Source of the DNA: Halococcus salsus
GTDB taxonomy: Archaea; Halobacteriota; Halobacteria; Halobacteriales; Halococcaceae
NCBI RefSeq assembly: GCF_009900715.1
Contig: NZ_JAAAJC010000005.1
Span: forward strand, 1 to 64,000
Direction: 5' to 3'
DNA length: 64,000 nt
Shown here: positions 8,745-16,474 of the stretch, piece by piece
How the letters are laid out: each line of letters begins with the position of its first letter
How positions within the stretch are numbered: position 1 is the stretch's first letter
Position numbers and translations under genes: made by a program
The notes under the pieces: model-generated
Database searches by the model: none
Told to the model about the DNA's origin: nothing
What the model saw: the letters and a program-made list of their open reading frames with translations, nothing else

Positions 8745-9689
8745 ATGAGTCGCGCGCGAAAACCCGGCTGGCTGAAGAGCCGCCCGCCGTCGGGAGAGCG
8801 GTTCACCGACATCAAACGGACCCTGCGGGACCGCGACCTCCACACCGTCTGCGAGGAGGCCAACTGCCCCAACATGGGCGAGTGCTGGTCCGGGCGCGCG
8901 GGCGAGGGTCCCGGCACCGCGACGTTCATGCTGATGGGCGAGCGGTGCTCGCGCGGCTGTAACTTCTGTGACGTCGAGACCGGCGGGATGAGCGCGTTGG
9001 ACCCCGAAGAACCCGAGAACGTCGCGTCGGCGGTCGCGGAGATCGGGCTCGACTACGTGGTGCTCACCTCCGTCGACCGCGACGACCTCGCGGACCAGGG
9101 GGCGGCCCACTTCGCGCGGACCATCGCGGCGATCAAGGAACGCGACCCCGAGATCCTGATCGAGGTACTGATCCCCGACTTCCGTGGCGACCTCGACCTC
9201 GTCGACGAGATCATCGCGGCGGGCCCGGACGTGATCGCCCACAACATCGAGACCGTCTCGCGGCTCCAGTGGCCCGTCCGCGACCGCCGGGCGGGCTACG
9301 AGCAGTCCCTCTCGGTGCTCGAACACGCGGCGGACACCTTCGAAGGGTACACCAAGACCTCGGTGATGCTCGGCCTCGGCGAGTACGACCACGAGGTCTA
9401 CCAGACGCTCTCGGATCTGCGGGAAGCGGACGTCGACGTCGTGACCCTCGGCCAGTACCTCCAGCCCTCCCGAACCCACCTCGACGTCTCCGACTACGTC
9501 CACCCCGACAAGTTCGAGACCTGGCGACGGGTCGCGGAGGAGGAGTTGGACTTCCTCTACTGTGCCAGCGGCCCGATGGTCCGCTCGTCGTACAAGGCGG
9601 GCGAGCTGTTCGTGGACGCAGTCGTTCGTGAGGGGCGCTCGGTCGAGGCGGCGCGCAAGAGCGCGCGGGCCGCCGCGAACTCGGCGTAA
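8745..9689 (+). CDS. lipA: Lipoyl synthase (radical SAM)
   Basis: Inserts two sulfur atoms into protein-bound octanoyl groups to make lipoyl cofactor. The auxiliary Fe-S cluster motif CEEANCPNMGEC is near residues 36-47. The radical SAM motif CSRGCNFC follows near 69-76. The C-terminal RSSY signature of LipA is present (MVRSSYKAGE). The start at ATG 8745 gives 314 aa, is preceded by GGAGG at 8733-8737, and removes a 16-residue non-conserved extension. A T-rich box at 8715-8719 lies about 28 bases upstream. It sits just before the 2-oxoacid dehydrogenase genes whose E2 needs the lipoyl group, a clear functional link. Confidence 0.95.
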   Translation: MSRARKPGWLKSRPPSGERFTDIKRTLRDRDLHTVCEEANCPNMGECWSGRAGEGPGTATFMLMGERCSRGCNFCDVETGGMSALDPEEPENVASAVAEIGLDYVVLTSVDRDDLADQGAAHFARTIAAIKERDPEILIEVLIPDFRGDLDLVDEIIAAGPDVIAHNIETVSRLQWPVRDRRAGYEQSLSVLEHAADTFEGYTKTSVMLGLGEYDHEVYQTLSDLREADVDVVTLGQYLQPSRTHLDVSDYVHPDKFETWRRVAEEELDFLYCASGPMVRSSYKAGELFVDAVVREGRSVEAARKSARAAANSA

Positions 9690-9808
9690 TTCGGGTTGTT
9701 CTTCGAGAAAACACGTAGTAGAGCCGAATCGCTTCGAGGACCGCTGCTAACCCGACACAATTGAGAACCGCAGACCGCACCGCCTCGCGACAGCCACACG
9801 CCTCCACG

Positions 9809-9941
9809 CCCACTTTTTTCCTCGTCGGGTTCGCCTTCGGCGAACCACTCCTCGCAAAAACCTGGACTAAAAAGGGCCGCTCGCATCGATGTCCGCGGTC
9901 GCATGCTCACGTCCGCTCGCGCACGACCGCGAGCGCGCGCC
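9809..9941. repeat. Dispersed intergenic repeat, short copy
   Basis: The 463-base stretch 9690-10152 has no conserved gene. Its middle part repeats the 1948-2231 element: CCCACTTTTTTC at 9809-9820, the AAAAACCTGG block at 9856-9883, and the 52-base block at 9890-9941. Here the last two blocks are 6 bases apart, against about 139 in the other copy, so internal sequence has been lost or inserted. The remainder holds the promoter and upstream ORF of the E1alpha gene. Confidence 0.72.
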
Positions 9942-10095
9942 GACCGTCTCCAGGCTCCGAGCGCCTGCCGTCCGATTCGTCGACGATCAATGATAACTGT
10001 TGACGAACGTCGAGAGACAGGTGTGTGAAGTAGACACATACGTGGTTTAACCGAAGTGGTCGGCAAGAATGGCACCCACAAGAAGGTTTTTACAA

Positions 10096-10106
10096 AAAGA
10101 ATATAC
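10096..10106 (+). promoter_or_regulatory. TATA-like promoter of the 2-oxoacid dehydrogenase operon
   Basis: The run AAAGAATATAC is centred about 27 bases before the ATG at 10130. That spacing fits archaeal TATA-to-start distance and would make the mRNA begin at the small upstream ORF rather than at the E1alpha GTG. A second candidate box (GGTTTAACC, 10045-10053) lies further upstream. Confidence 0.5.
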
Positions 10107-10129
10107 CTGTGGCAATCGAAGGATCGAAC

Positions 10130-10156
10130 ATGTCAATGAGGTGTCCCCGTCCGTGA
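10130..10156 (+). other. Possible 8-codon upstream ORF overlapping E1alpha start
   Basis: ATG at 10130 opens an eight-residue frame (MSMRCPRP) that ends in TGA at 10154-10156. The stop overlaps the GTG start of the E1alpha gene in a GTGA junction. Its ATG is at the predicted transcript start, so ribosomes could begin here and restart at the GTG. Whether it is translated is unknown. Confidence 0.4.
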
Positions 10157-11253
10157 GTACGCTACAGCACGACCCCGGCGACCGGATCGAAGTACTCGAC
10201 GAGGACGGCGGGCTGCGCGAGGGCGCGCGGGCACCCGACCTCGACGAGGACCAGCTCGTGGGGATGTACCGCGAGATGCGTCTCGTTCGCCACTTCGACC
10301 AGCGCGCGGTCAGCCTCCAGCGCCAAGGTCGTATCGGGACCTACCCGCCGCTCTCCGGTCAGGAGGGCGCACAGGTCGGGAGCGCCCACGCGCTCGCCGA
10401 CGACGACTGGGTGTTCCCGAGCTACCGCGAACACGGCGCGACCCTGATCCGGGGCTTCTCGCTCGAACGCACCCTGCTCTACTGGATGGGCCACGAGGTA
10501 GGGTACAGCGACGACGACGCCAACATCTTCACGCCCGCGGTCCCGATCGCGAGCCAGCTTCCCCACGCGGTCGGCGCGTCGTGGGCCTCGAAGCTGAAGG
10601 GCGAGGAGAAGGCCTTCCTCTGTTACTTCGGCGACGGCGCGACCAGCGAGGGCGACTTTCACGAGGCGATGAACTTCGCGGGCGTGTTCGATACGCCCAC
10701 GATATTCTTCTGTAACAACAACCAGTGGGCGATTTCGGTCCCACGCGAGCGCCAGACCGCGTCCGCAACACTGGCCCAGAAGGCCGACGCGTACGGGTTC
10801 GAGGGGATCCAGGTCGACGGGATGGATCCGCTCGCGGTCTACCAGGCGACGAAACTCGCCGTCGAGAAGGCGAAGAACCCCGACGACGAGCCCCGTCCGA
10901 CCATGATCGAGGCAGTCCAGTACCGCTTCGGGGCCCACACCACCGCCGACGATCCATCGGTCTATCGCGAGGAGGGCGAGGTCGAGGAGTGGAAACGAAA
11001 GGACCCGATCCCACGGCTCGAAACCTACCTCGAAAACGAGGGCATCCTCGACGACGACCGGATCGACGCGATCGAGACCGACATCGAGGACGCGGTGGCC
11101 GAGGCGATCGACGCCGCCGAGGCCCACGCGCGCCCCGACCCCGCCGAGATGTTCGCCGACGTCTACGACGGGATGCCCAAACGCCTCGACCAGCAGTTAC
11201 AGTACCTCGAACGCCTCCGCGAGAGCCACGGCGACGCGGACCTCCTCGAATAA
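10153..11253 (+). CDS. pdhA: 2-oxoacid dehydrogenase E1 alpha subunit
   Basis: Thiamine diphosphate-dependent alpha subunit of a pyruvate/branched-chain-type dehydrogenase (366 aa). The ThDP-binding signature is [20 protein letters not shown] with the closing NNN motif (CNNNQWAIS). It forms an alpha2beta2 E1 with the next gene. The start is taken as GTG 10153 (VSTLQHDP), because residues before it are not family-like; the in-frame ATG 10069 lies upstream of the probable promoter. Haloarchaea oxidise pyruvate mainly through the ferredoxin oxidoreductase, so the true 2-oxoacid substrate of this complex is open. The stop overlaps the E1beta start (TAATG). Confidence 0.93.
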   Translation: MSTLQHDPGDRIEVLDEDGGLREGARAPDLDEDQLVGMYREMRLVRHFDQRAVSLQRQGRIGTYPPLSGQEGAQVGSAHALADDDWVFPSYREHGATLIRGFSLERTLLYWMGHEVGYSDDDANIFTPAVPIASQLPHAVGASWASKLKGEEKAFLCYFGDGATSEGDFHEAMNFAGVFDTPTIFFCNNNQWAISVPRERQTASATLAQKADAYGFEGIQVDGMDPLAVYQATKLAVEKAKNPDDEPRPTMIEAVQYRFGAHTTADDPSVYREEGEVEEWKRKDPIPRLETYLENEGILDDDRIDAIETDIEDAVAEAIDAAEAHARPDPAEMFADVYDGMPKRLDQQLQYLERLRESHGDADLLE

Positions 11254-12266
11254 TGAGCACGATACAACAGCTCGACGACGACGCATCGACCCAGAACCTC
11301 ACCCTGGTCCAGGCGGTCCGGGACGGTCTCTACGGCGAGATGGAGCGGGACGACGACGTGCTCGTGATGGGCGAGGACGTCGGCAAGAACGGCGGGGTGT
11401 TCCGGGCGACCCAGGGCCTCCACGACGAGTTCGGCGACGACCGCGTGATCGACACCCCGCTCGCCGAATCAGGAATTATTGGTACTGCCATCGGGATGGC
11501 GGCCTACGGCCTCAAGCCCGTCCCCGAGATCCAGTTCATGGGGTTCATCTACCCCGCCTTCGACCAGATCGTCTCGCACGCGGGCCGGCTCCGCAACCGC
11601 TCGCGCGGGCGGTTCAACTGTCCGATGGTCATCCGCGCGCCCTACGGCGGCGGCATCCGCGCGCCGGAACACCACTCCGAGTCCAAAGAGGCGTTCTTCG
11701 TCCACGAGCCGGGGCTGAAGGTCGTCGTGCCGAGCACGCCCGCCGACGCGAAGGGCCTACTCGCCGCCTCGATCCGCGATCCTGATCCAGTAATTTTCCT
11801 CGAACCCAAGCTCATCTACCGGGCCTTCCGGGGCGCGGTGCCGGACGATTCCTACACTCTGCCGCTCGGCGAGGCCGCGGTCCGGCGCGAGGGGAGCGAC
11901 GTCTCGGTGTTCACCTGGGGCGCGATGACCCGCCCGACGATGGAGGCGGCCGAAACCCTCGCCGAGGAGGGAATCGACGCCGAGGTGATCGACCTCCGGA
12001 CGCTCTCACCGCTCGACGACGAGGCGATCCTGGAGTCGTTCAAGAAGACGGGACGGGCCGTAGTGGTCCACGAGGCCCCGAAGACCGGCGGCCTCGCGGG
12101 CGAGATAACCGCCACGATCCAGGAGGAGGCGCTGGTCTATCAGGAAGCACCCGTAAAACGAGTCACGGGCTTCGACACACCGTTCCCGCTCTACGCGCTG
12201 GAGGACTACTACCTCCCCGAGTCGGCGCGGATCGAGGACGGGATCCGGGAGGCTGCGGACTTTTAG
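11253..12266 (+). CDS. pdhB: 2-oxoacid dehydrogenase E1 beta subunit
   Basis: Beta subunit of the alpha2beta2 E1 (337 aa). It carries the transketolase-like pyrimidine domain (MGEDVGKNGGVFRATQGL) and the C-terminal domain ending PLYALEDYYLPE. It completes the ThDP site between alpha and beta chains and passes the acyl group to lipoyl-E2. The start ATG at 11253 overlaps the alpha-subunit stop, and the stop codon directly abuts the E2 ATG with no gap, so the three genes are translationally coupled. Length and motifs are normal for the family. Confidence 0.94.
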   Translation: MSTIQQLDDDASTQNLTLVQAVRDGLYGEMERDDDVLVMGEDVGKNGGVFRATQGLHDEFGDDRVIDTPLAESGIIGTAIGMAAYGLKPVPEIQFMGFIYPAFDQIVSHAGRLRNRSRGRFNCPMVIRAPYGGGIRAPEHHSESKEAFFVHEPGLKVVVPSTPADAKGLLAASIRDPDPVIFLEPKLIYRAFRGAVPDDSYTLPLGEAAVRREGSDVSVFTWGAMTRPTMEAAETLAEEGIDAEVIDLRTLSPLDDEAILESFKKTGRAVVVHEAPKTGGLAGEITATIQEEALVYQEAPVKRVTGFDTPFPLYALEDYYLPESARIEDGIREAADF

Positions 12267-13775
12267 ATGGTGCGCGAGTTCGAACTCCCGGACGTGGGCG
12301 AGGGCGTGGCCGAGGGCGAGATCGTGGGCTGGCTGGTCGAGGTCGGCGACGCGGTCGAAGAGGACCAGCCCGTCGCCGAGGTCGAGACCGACAAAGCCGT
12401 CGTGGAGGTTCCTTCGCCGGTGAACGGTACCGTGAAAGAGATCCACGCCGACGCGGGCGAACTCGTCCCCGTCGGCACGGTGATAATCACGTTCGCCGAG
12501 GCGGGCGACGAGACGGGAGGTCAGGACCCGGCGGAGACGCGAACCGACACCGCGACCGAGACCCGCTCCGAGGTCGGCGCGGTGGAGTCGAAGGACGACG
12601 GGGCGAGCGACGACGGAAGCGGTTCGGCTTCGAACGGCCGGGTGTTCGCCGCCCCGAGCGCTCGACGGTTGGCCCGCGAACTCGACGTCGACATCGGGAC
12701 GGTCGACGGCTCGGGACCCGGCGGCCGGGTCAGCGATACGGACGTGCGGGCGGCCGCAGAAAGTGAGGACAGCGAACCCGTGGCTGACGAACCCACGGCC
12801 GACGACCCGGCCCCGAAGTCCGCCGTCGAGCGGGTCGGAAGCGACGATGGGACCAGTTCCGAGCCGGCGGTGACGACCGGGAGCGCGAACCGCGAGCGGA
12901 CCCTCGCCGCACCCGCGACCCGCCGACTCGCCGAGGAGTCGGGTGTCGATATCGACAGCATCCCGACCGAGGAGGAACGCGACGGCGAGGCGTTTGTCAC
13001 GCCCGCGGCGGTCGAGGCGTTCGCCGAGTCCCAGCGCGCGGCCCAGGACGCCGACCGGGCGGCGCTCGCCGAATCGGGCGGCGAGGAACGGGTTCCGTAC
13101 CGCGGGGTTCGACGGACGATCGGCGAGCAGATGGCGCGCTCGAAGGCCACCGCGCCGCACGTGACTCACCACGACGAGGTGGACGTGACCGAACTCGTCG
13201 AGACCCGTTCGGAGCTCAAGGCCGAGGCCGAGGAGCGCGGCATCGGCCTGTCGTATATGCCGTTCGTGATGAAGGCCTGCGTCGCCGCGCTCCGGGCGTT
13301 CCCGTCGATGAACGCGATGCTCGACGAGGAGGCAGAGGAGATCGTCGAGAAACACTACTACAACATCGGCGTGGCGACCGCGACCGATGCCGGGTTGATG
13401 GTACCCGTCGTGCGGAACGCGGACGACAGGAACCTGCTCGAACTCGCCTCCGAGATGAACGAACTCGTTGGAAAAGCCCGCGAGCGCTCGATCAGTCGGG
13501 AGGAGATGCAGGGCGGCACCTTCACGATCACGAACGTCGGCGCGATCGGCGGCGAGTACGCGACCCCGATCATCAACGTCCCCGAGGTCGCGATCCTCGC
13601 GCTCGGCGCGATCAAGGAGAAGCCGCGTGTGGTCGACGGTGAGATCGTTCCCCGCCACGTCATGACCCTCTCGCTCTCGATCGACCACCGGGTGATCGAC
13701 GGCGCGGTCGCCGCCCAGTTCACCAACCGGGTGATGAAGTACCTCGAAAACCCGCAGCTCCTGTTGTTGGAGTAG
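12267..13775 (+). CDS. pdhC: Dihydrolipoamide acyltransferase (E2) with two binding domains
   Basis: Core acyltransferase of the complex (502 aa). The N-terminal lipoyl domain (residues 1-75) carries the lipoylation lysine in VETDKAVVEV. A subunit-binding domain follows at about 125-165 (APSARRLARELDVD, GSGPGGR). A second, more diverged copy lies at about 211-252 (APATRRLAEESGVD, with the glycine-rich loop replaced by an acidic run). The C-terminal catalytic domain has the HRVIDG motif near 473-478. Acidic, Ser/Asp-rich linkers join the parts. Two binding domains in one E2 chain are unusual and might separate E1 and E3 docking, which is an inference. Confidence 0.94.
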   Translation: MVREFELPDVGEGVAEGEIVGWLVEVGDAVEEDQPVAEVETDKAVVEVPSPVNGTVKEIHADAGELVPVGTVIITFAEAGDETGGQDPAETRTDTATETRSEVGAVESKDDGASDDGSGSASNGRVFAAPSARRLARELDVDIGTVDGSGPGGRVSDTDVRAAAESEDSEPVADEPTADDPAPKSAVERVGSDDGTSSEPAVTTGSANRERTLAAPATRRLAEESGVDIDSIPTEEERDGEAFVTPAAVEAFAESQRAAQDADRAALAESGGEERVPYRGVRRTIGEQMARSKATAPHVTHHDEVDVTELVETRSELKAEAEERGIGLSYMPFVMKACVAALRAFPSMNAMLDEEAEEIVEKHYYNIGVATATDAGLMVPVVRNADDRNLLELASEMNELVGKARERSISREEMQGGTFTITNVGAIGGEYATPIINVPEVAILALGAIKEKPRVVDGEIVPRHVMTLSLSIDHRVIDGAVAAQFTNRVMKYLENPQLLLLE

Positions 13776-13804
13776 ACCGAACGGAGCGGCCGGTACAACC
13801 CCCC

Positions 13805-13812
13805 TGTTTTTC
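13805..13812 (+). promoter_or_regulatory. Promoter element of the E3 gene
   Basis: A TGTTTTTC run is centred about 27 bases before the E3 ATG at 13836, within the 60-bp gap after E2. It suggests that dihydrolipoyl dehydrogenase has its own leaderless transcript besides readthrough from the operon, useful because E3 also serves other complexes. Confidence 0.5.
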
Positions 13813-13835
13813 ACGCCAGCGCGTCTGGATCGGTC

Positions 13836-15260
13836 ATGGTCGTTGGAGACGTCACGACGGGCACGGAGTTGTTGATCATCGGCGCGGGTCCCGGGGGCTA
13901 CGTCGCCGCGATCCGCGCGGGCCAGCTCGGCATCGACACCACGCTGGTCGAGAAGGACGCCTACGGCGGGACCTGCCTGAACCACGGCTGCATCCCCTCG
14001 AAGGCGCTGATCTCGGCGACGGACGTGGCCCACGACGCACGCGAGGCCGAAGCGATGGGCATCCACGCCGACCCGGCGGTGGACCTTGCGGGGATGGTCG
14101 ACTGGAAGGACGAGGTGGTCGACCAGCTCACGGGCGGCGTCGAACAGCTCTGTAAGGCCAACGACGTCAACCTCGTCGAGGGCCGCGCGGAGTTCGCCGA
14201 CGAGAACACGGTACGAGTTGCTCACAGCGGCGATGGCCAGGGCTCGGAATCCATCGAGTTCGAGCACGCCATCGTCGCCACCGGCTCGCGACCCGTGGAG
14301 GTCCCGAACTTCGAGTTCGACGGCGAGCACGTCATCTCCTCGCGTGACGCGCTCGCGCTCGATTCGGTCCCCGACAGCCTCGTGGTGGTCGGCGCGGGCT
14401 ACATCGGGATGGAGCTCGCGACCGTCTTCGCGAAGCTCGGGACCGACGTCACCGTTGTAGAAATGCTCGACGACATCCTGCCGCCCTACGAGGACGACGT
14501 CTCGAAGGTCGTCAGGGACCGCGCCGAGGACCTCGGCATCGACTTCTTCTTCGGCGAGGCCGCGAGCGACTGGGAGGAGTCGGGCGACGGCATCACCGTC
14601 CGCACGGAGAATGAGGATGGGGACGTCTCGGAGTTCGGCGCGGAGAAGGTGCTGGTGGCGGTCGGACGCGCGCCCGTCACGGACACCCTGAACCTCGACG
14701 CGGTGGGGCTCGAAACGGACGAGGACGGGTTCCTCGCGACCGACGACCGCGCCCGAACGGACGTGGAATCCATCTTCGCCGTGGGCGACGTCGCGGGCGA
14801 ACCGATGCTCGCGCACAAGGGCATGAAGGAGGGCGAGGTCGCCGCGGAGATCGTCGCGGACGAGCCCTCGGCGCTCGACTATCAGAGCGTCCCCGCCGCG
14901 GTGTTCACCGACCCCGAGATCGGGACGGTGGGGATGACCGAAGAAGAGGCCGAGGAAGCGGGCTTCTCGCCGGTCGTCGGGAAATTCCCGATGGCGTCGA
15001 GCGGCCGCGCGCTCACGCTCGGTGACACCGACGGGTTCACGCGCGTGGTCGCCGACGACGACGCGGGCTTCATCCTCGGCGCGCAGGTCGTCGCCCCCGA
15101 GGCCTCGGAGCTCGTCGCGGAGTTCGGTCTCGCGATCGAGATGGGCGCAACCCTCGAGGACGTCGCCGCCACGATCCACACCCACCCGACGCTCGGCGAG
15201 ACGGTGATGGAGGCCGTCGAGAACGCCCAGGGGAAGGCGATCCACACACTGAACAGGTGA
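13836..15260 (+). CDS. lpdA: Dihydrolipoyl dehydrogenase (E3)
   Basis: FAD-dependent E3 that reoxidises dihydrolipoamide with NAD+ (474 aa). The FAD Rossmann motif IGAGPGGYVAA is at about residues 14-24, the redox-active disulfide motif GGTCLNHGCIPSK at about 43-55, and the NAD fold VVVGAGYIGMELA near 185. The C-terminal catalytic His-Glu is in HTHPTLGE. All key residues are present. It follows E2 by 60 bp with its own promoter-like run. A long shadow frame runs antisense through this gene and is not a gene. Confidence 0.95.
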   Translation: MVVGDVTTGTELLIIGAGPGGYVAAIRAGQLGIDTTLVEKDAYGGTCLNHGCIPSKALISATDVAHDAREAEAMGIHADPAVDLAGMVDWKDEVVDQLTGGVEQLCKANDVNLVEGRAEFADENTVRVAHSGDGQGSESIEFEHAIVATGSRPVEVPNFEFDGEHVISSRDALALDSVPDSLVVVGAGYIGMELATVFAKLGTDVTVVEMLDDILPPYEDDVSKVVRDRAEDLGIDFFFGEAASDWEESGDGITVRTENEDGDVSEFGAEKVLVAVGRAPVTDTLNLDAVGLETDEDGFLATDDRARTDVESIFAVGDVAGEPMLAHKGMKEGEVAAEIVADEPSALDYQSVPAAVFTDPEIGTVGMTEEEAEEAGFSPVVGKFPMASSGRALTLGDTDGFTRVVADDDAGFILGAQVVAPEASELVAEFGLAIEMGATLEDVAATIHTHPTLGETVMEAVENAQGKAIHTLNR

Positions 15261-15295
15261 GGAACGTCCCGCCCACGGATGCGAGAAGGCCGGAG

Positions 15296-15919
15296 TCAGT
15301 CGGGTTTGTTCGCGAAGTTCACGAACGCGTCGAGTTTCTCGGCGGCCTCGTCGGTGACCGAGGAGCCGTGGTAGACGAGGCCGGCGTCGAACTCGTAGTC
15401 GAGCAAGCGTTCGAGGTTCTCGTCGGCCGCGTTCAGGTCCGTCGAGTAGAACGCGGTCGGCAGGACGAAGTAGCCCGCCGGTAGGCCGCGCACGTCCGAG
15501 CCGAAGACCGCATCGCCCATCACCGCGACGTCGCGTGACTCGTCGACCAGGACGTGGTTGTCCTCGGTGTGGCCGGGGACGTGGACCGCCTCGAAGCTCC
15601 CGATCCGGTCGCCGTCGCCGTAGCGGTGGTCGGGGTCGTGTTCGGTGTCGAGGTCGGTCTCCGCCGGGACGAACGTCTCGACGCCGTAGCGCTCGACCAC
15701 TTCGTCGAACCCGCCGACGTGGTCGCCGTCACCGTGGGTGACGACGAGGCGTTCGGGGTCGATCCCCACCTCCTCGATGCCCGCGGCGAGCGCGTCGACG
15801 GTGTCGGCGAGTCCACAGTCGAACAGGGTCGGTGTGTCACCGTCGACGAGGAACACTCGGAACCGACCGTTGCCCTCCCGAACCGTGATGTCGTGGACGT
15901 CGGGATGGATCTCGGTCAT
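15296..15919 (-). CDS. MBL-fold metallo-hydrolase
   Basis: Metallo-beta-lactamase-fold protein of 207 aa, starting at ATG 15919 (MTEIHPDV); an upstream 77-residue extension crosses the neighbouring gene and is rejected. The metal motif reads [10 protein letters not shown], where the usual HxHxDH has Asp at the second His. Further ligands fit PGHTEDN and GDAVFGSD. The site looks functional but altered. The family includes glyoxalase II-like and quorum-quenching-like hydrolases; the substrate here is unknown. It is divergent from the PDCD5 gene; a box CATAAACC (15943-15950) lies about 28 bases before the start, giving a leaderless mRNA. It is convergent with the E3 gene, 35 bp away. Confidence 0.83.
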   Translation of the reverse strand: MTEIHPDVHDITVREGNGRFRVFLVDGDTPTLFDCGLADTVDALAAGIEEVGIDPERLVVTHGDGDHVGGFDEVVERYGVETFVPAETDLDTEHDPDHRYGDGDRIGSFEAVHVPGHTEDNHVLVDESRDVAVMGDAVFGSDVRGLPAGYFVLPTAFYSTDLNAADENLERLLDYEFDAGLVYHGSSVTDEAAEKLDAFVNFANKPD

Positions 15920-15942
15920 GGTCGTCGGTGGGGCGACGGGCG

Positions 15943-15950
15943 CATAAACC
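15943..15950 (-). promoter_or_regulatory. Promoter of the MBL-fold gene
   Basis: On the minus strand this reads GGTTTATG, centred about 28 bases before the start at 15919, which supports that start over the longer frame. Seventy bases away, a TTTTT run at 16017-16021 serves the divergent PDCD5 gene in the same way (27 bases before ATG 16046). Confidence 0.55.
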
Positions 15951-16045
15951 CAGCGAGGAGGGAGCTCGTGGGACGCGCGTCGGGCCACGAGGCGGCGAGC
16001 CCCCGTGTCCGCCGGGTTTTTGTCCGGTCGTCCACAACGGGGCGT

Positions 16046-16399
16046 ATGAGCGGCTCCGAGGAAGACATCGAGGAACTCCGCGAACAGAAGCTCGAACAGC
16101 TGAAGGAACAACAGCAGGGCGGCGGCTCCCAGGAAGCCCAGGAGGCCCAACAGGCCCAGCAGGAACAGGCCGAAGCCCAGAAGAAGGCCGTGCTCCGTCA
16201 GAACGTCACCGACGAGGCGCGCCAGCGGCTCAACTCGGTGAAGATGTCGAAACCCGACTTCGGCGAGAAGGTCGAACAGCAGGTGTTCGCGCTCGCGCGC
16301 TCCGGCCGACTCGGCGACAAGATCGACGACGACCAGATGCGCGAACTCCTCACCGAACTCAAACCCGACCGCAAGAGCTTCGACATCAAGCGGCGATAA
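16046..16399 (+). CDS. PDCD5-related DNA-binding protein
   Basis: Archaeal homologue of PDCD5/TFAR19 (117 aa), a small helical-bundle nucleic-acid-binding protein conserved from archaea to man. The N-terminal third is a highly charged helix rich in Glu, Gln and Lys (about residues 5-50). The conserved core follows: [15 protein letters not shown], then [14 protein letters not shown] and the basic end RKSFDIKRR. Start ATG 16046 matches the family; upstream codons come from the divergent MBL gene region. The biological role in archaea is not settled. Confidence 0.92.
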   Translation: MSGSEEDIEELREQKLEQLKEQQQGGGSQEAQEAQQAQQEQAEAQKKAVLRQNVTDEARQRLNSVKMSKPDFGEKVEQQVFALARSGRLGDKIDDDQMRELLTELKPDRKSFDIKRR

Positions 16400-16443
16400 C
16401 CACCCGCCCGACCCGACGGGACTTTTATGTGAATCGCTAGGTG

Positions 16444-16450
16444 TTTTTAT
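16444..16450 (+). promoter_or_regulatory. Promoter of the M23 peptidase gene
   Basis: TTTTTAT is centred about 28 bases before ATG 16475, consistent with a leaderless transcript. The region between the PDCD5 stop and this gene is only 75 bases. Confidence 0.5.
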
Positions 16451-16474
16451 CTATCGGCGAGCCGTAGCAGTGTC

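Noticed and set aside
9557-10081. Minus-strand frame between lipA and the E1alpha gene
   Set aside because: It spans the dispersed repeat and the lipA 3' end, has no family features, and is explained by compositional bias.
12006-15245. Long open frame of 1079 codons on the minus strand across E2 and E3 genes
   Set aside because: The plus strand carries two full-length, motif-complete enzymes here. The minus frame is a G+C-bias shadow, rich in Arg, His, Asp, and has no family motif.
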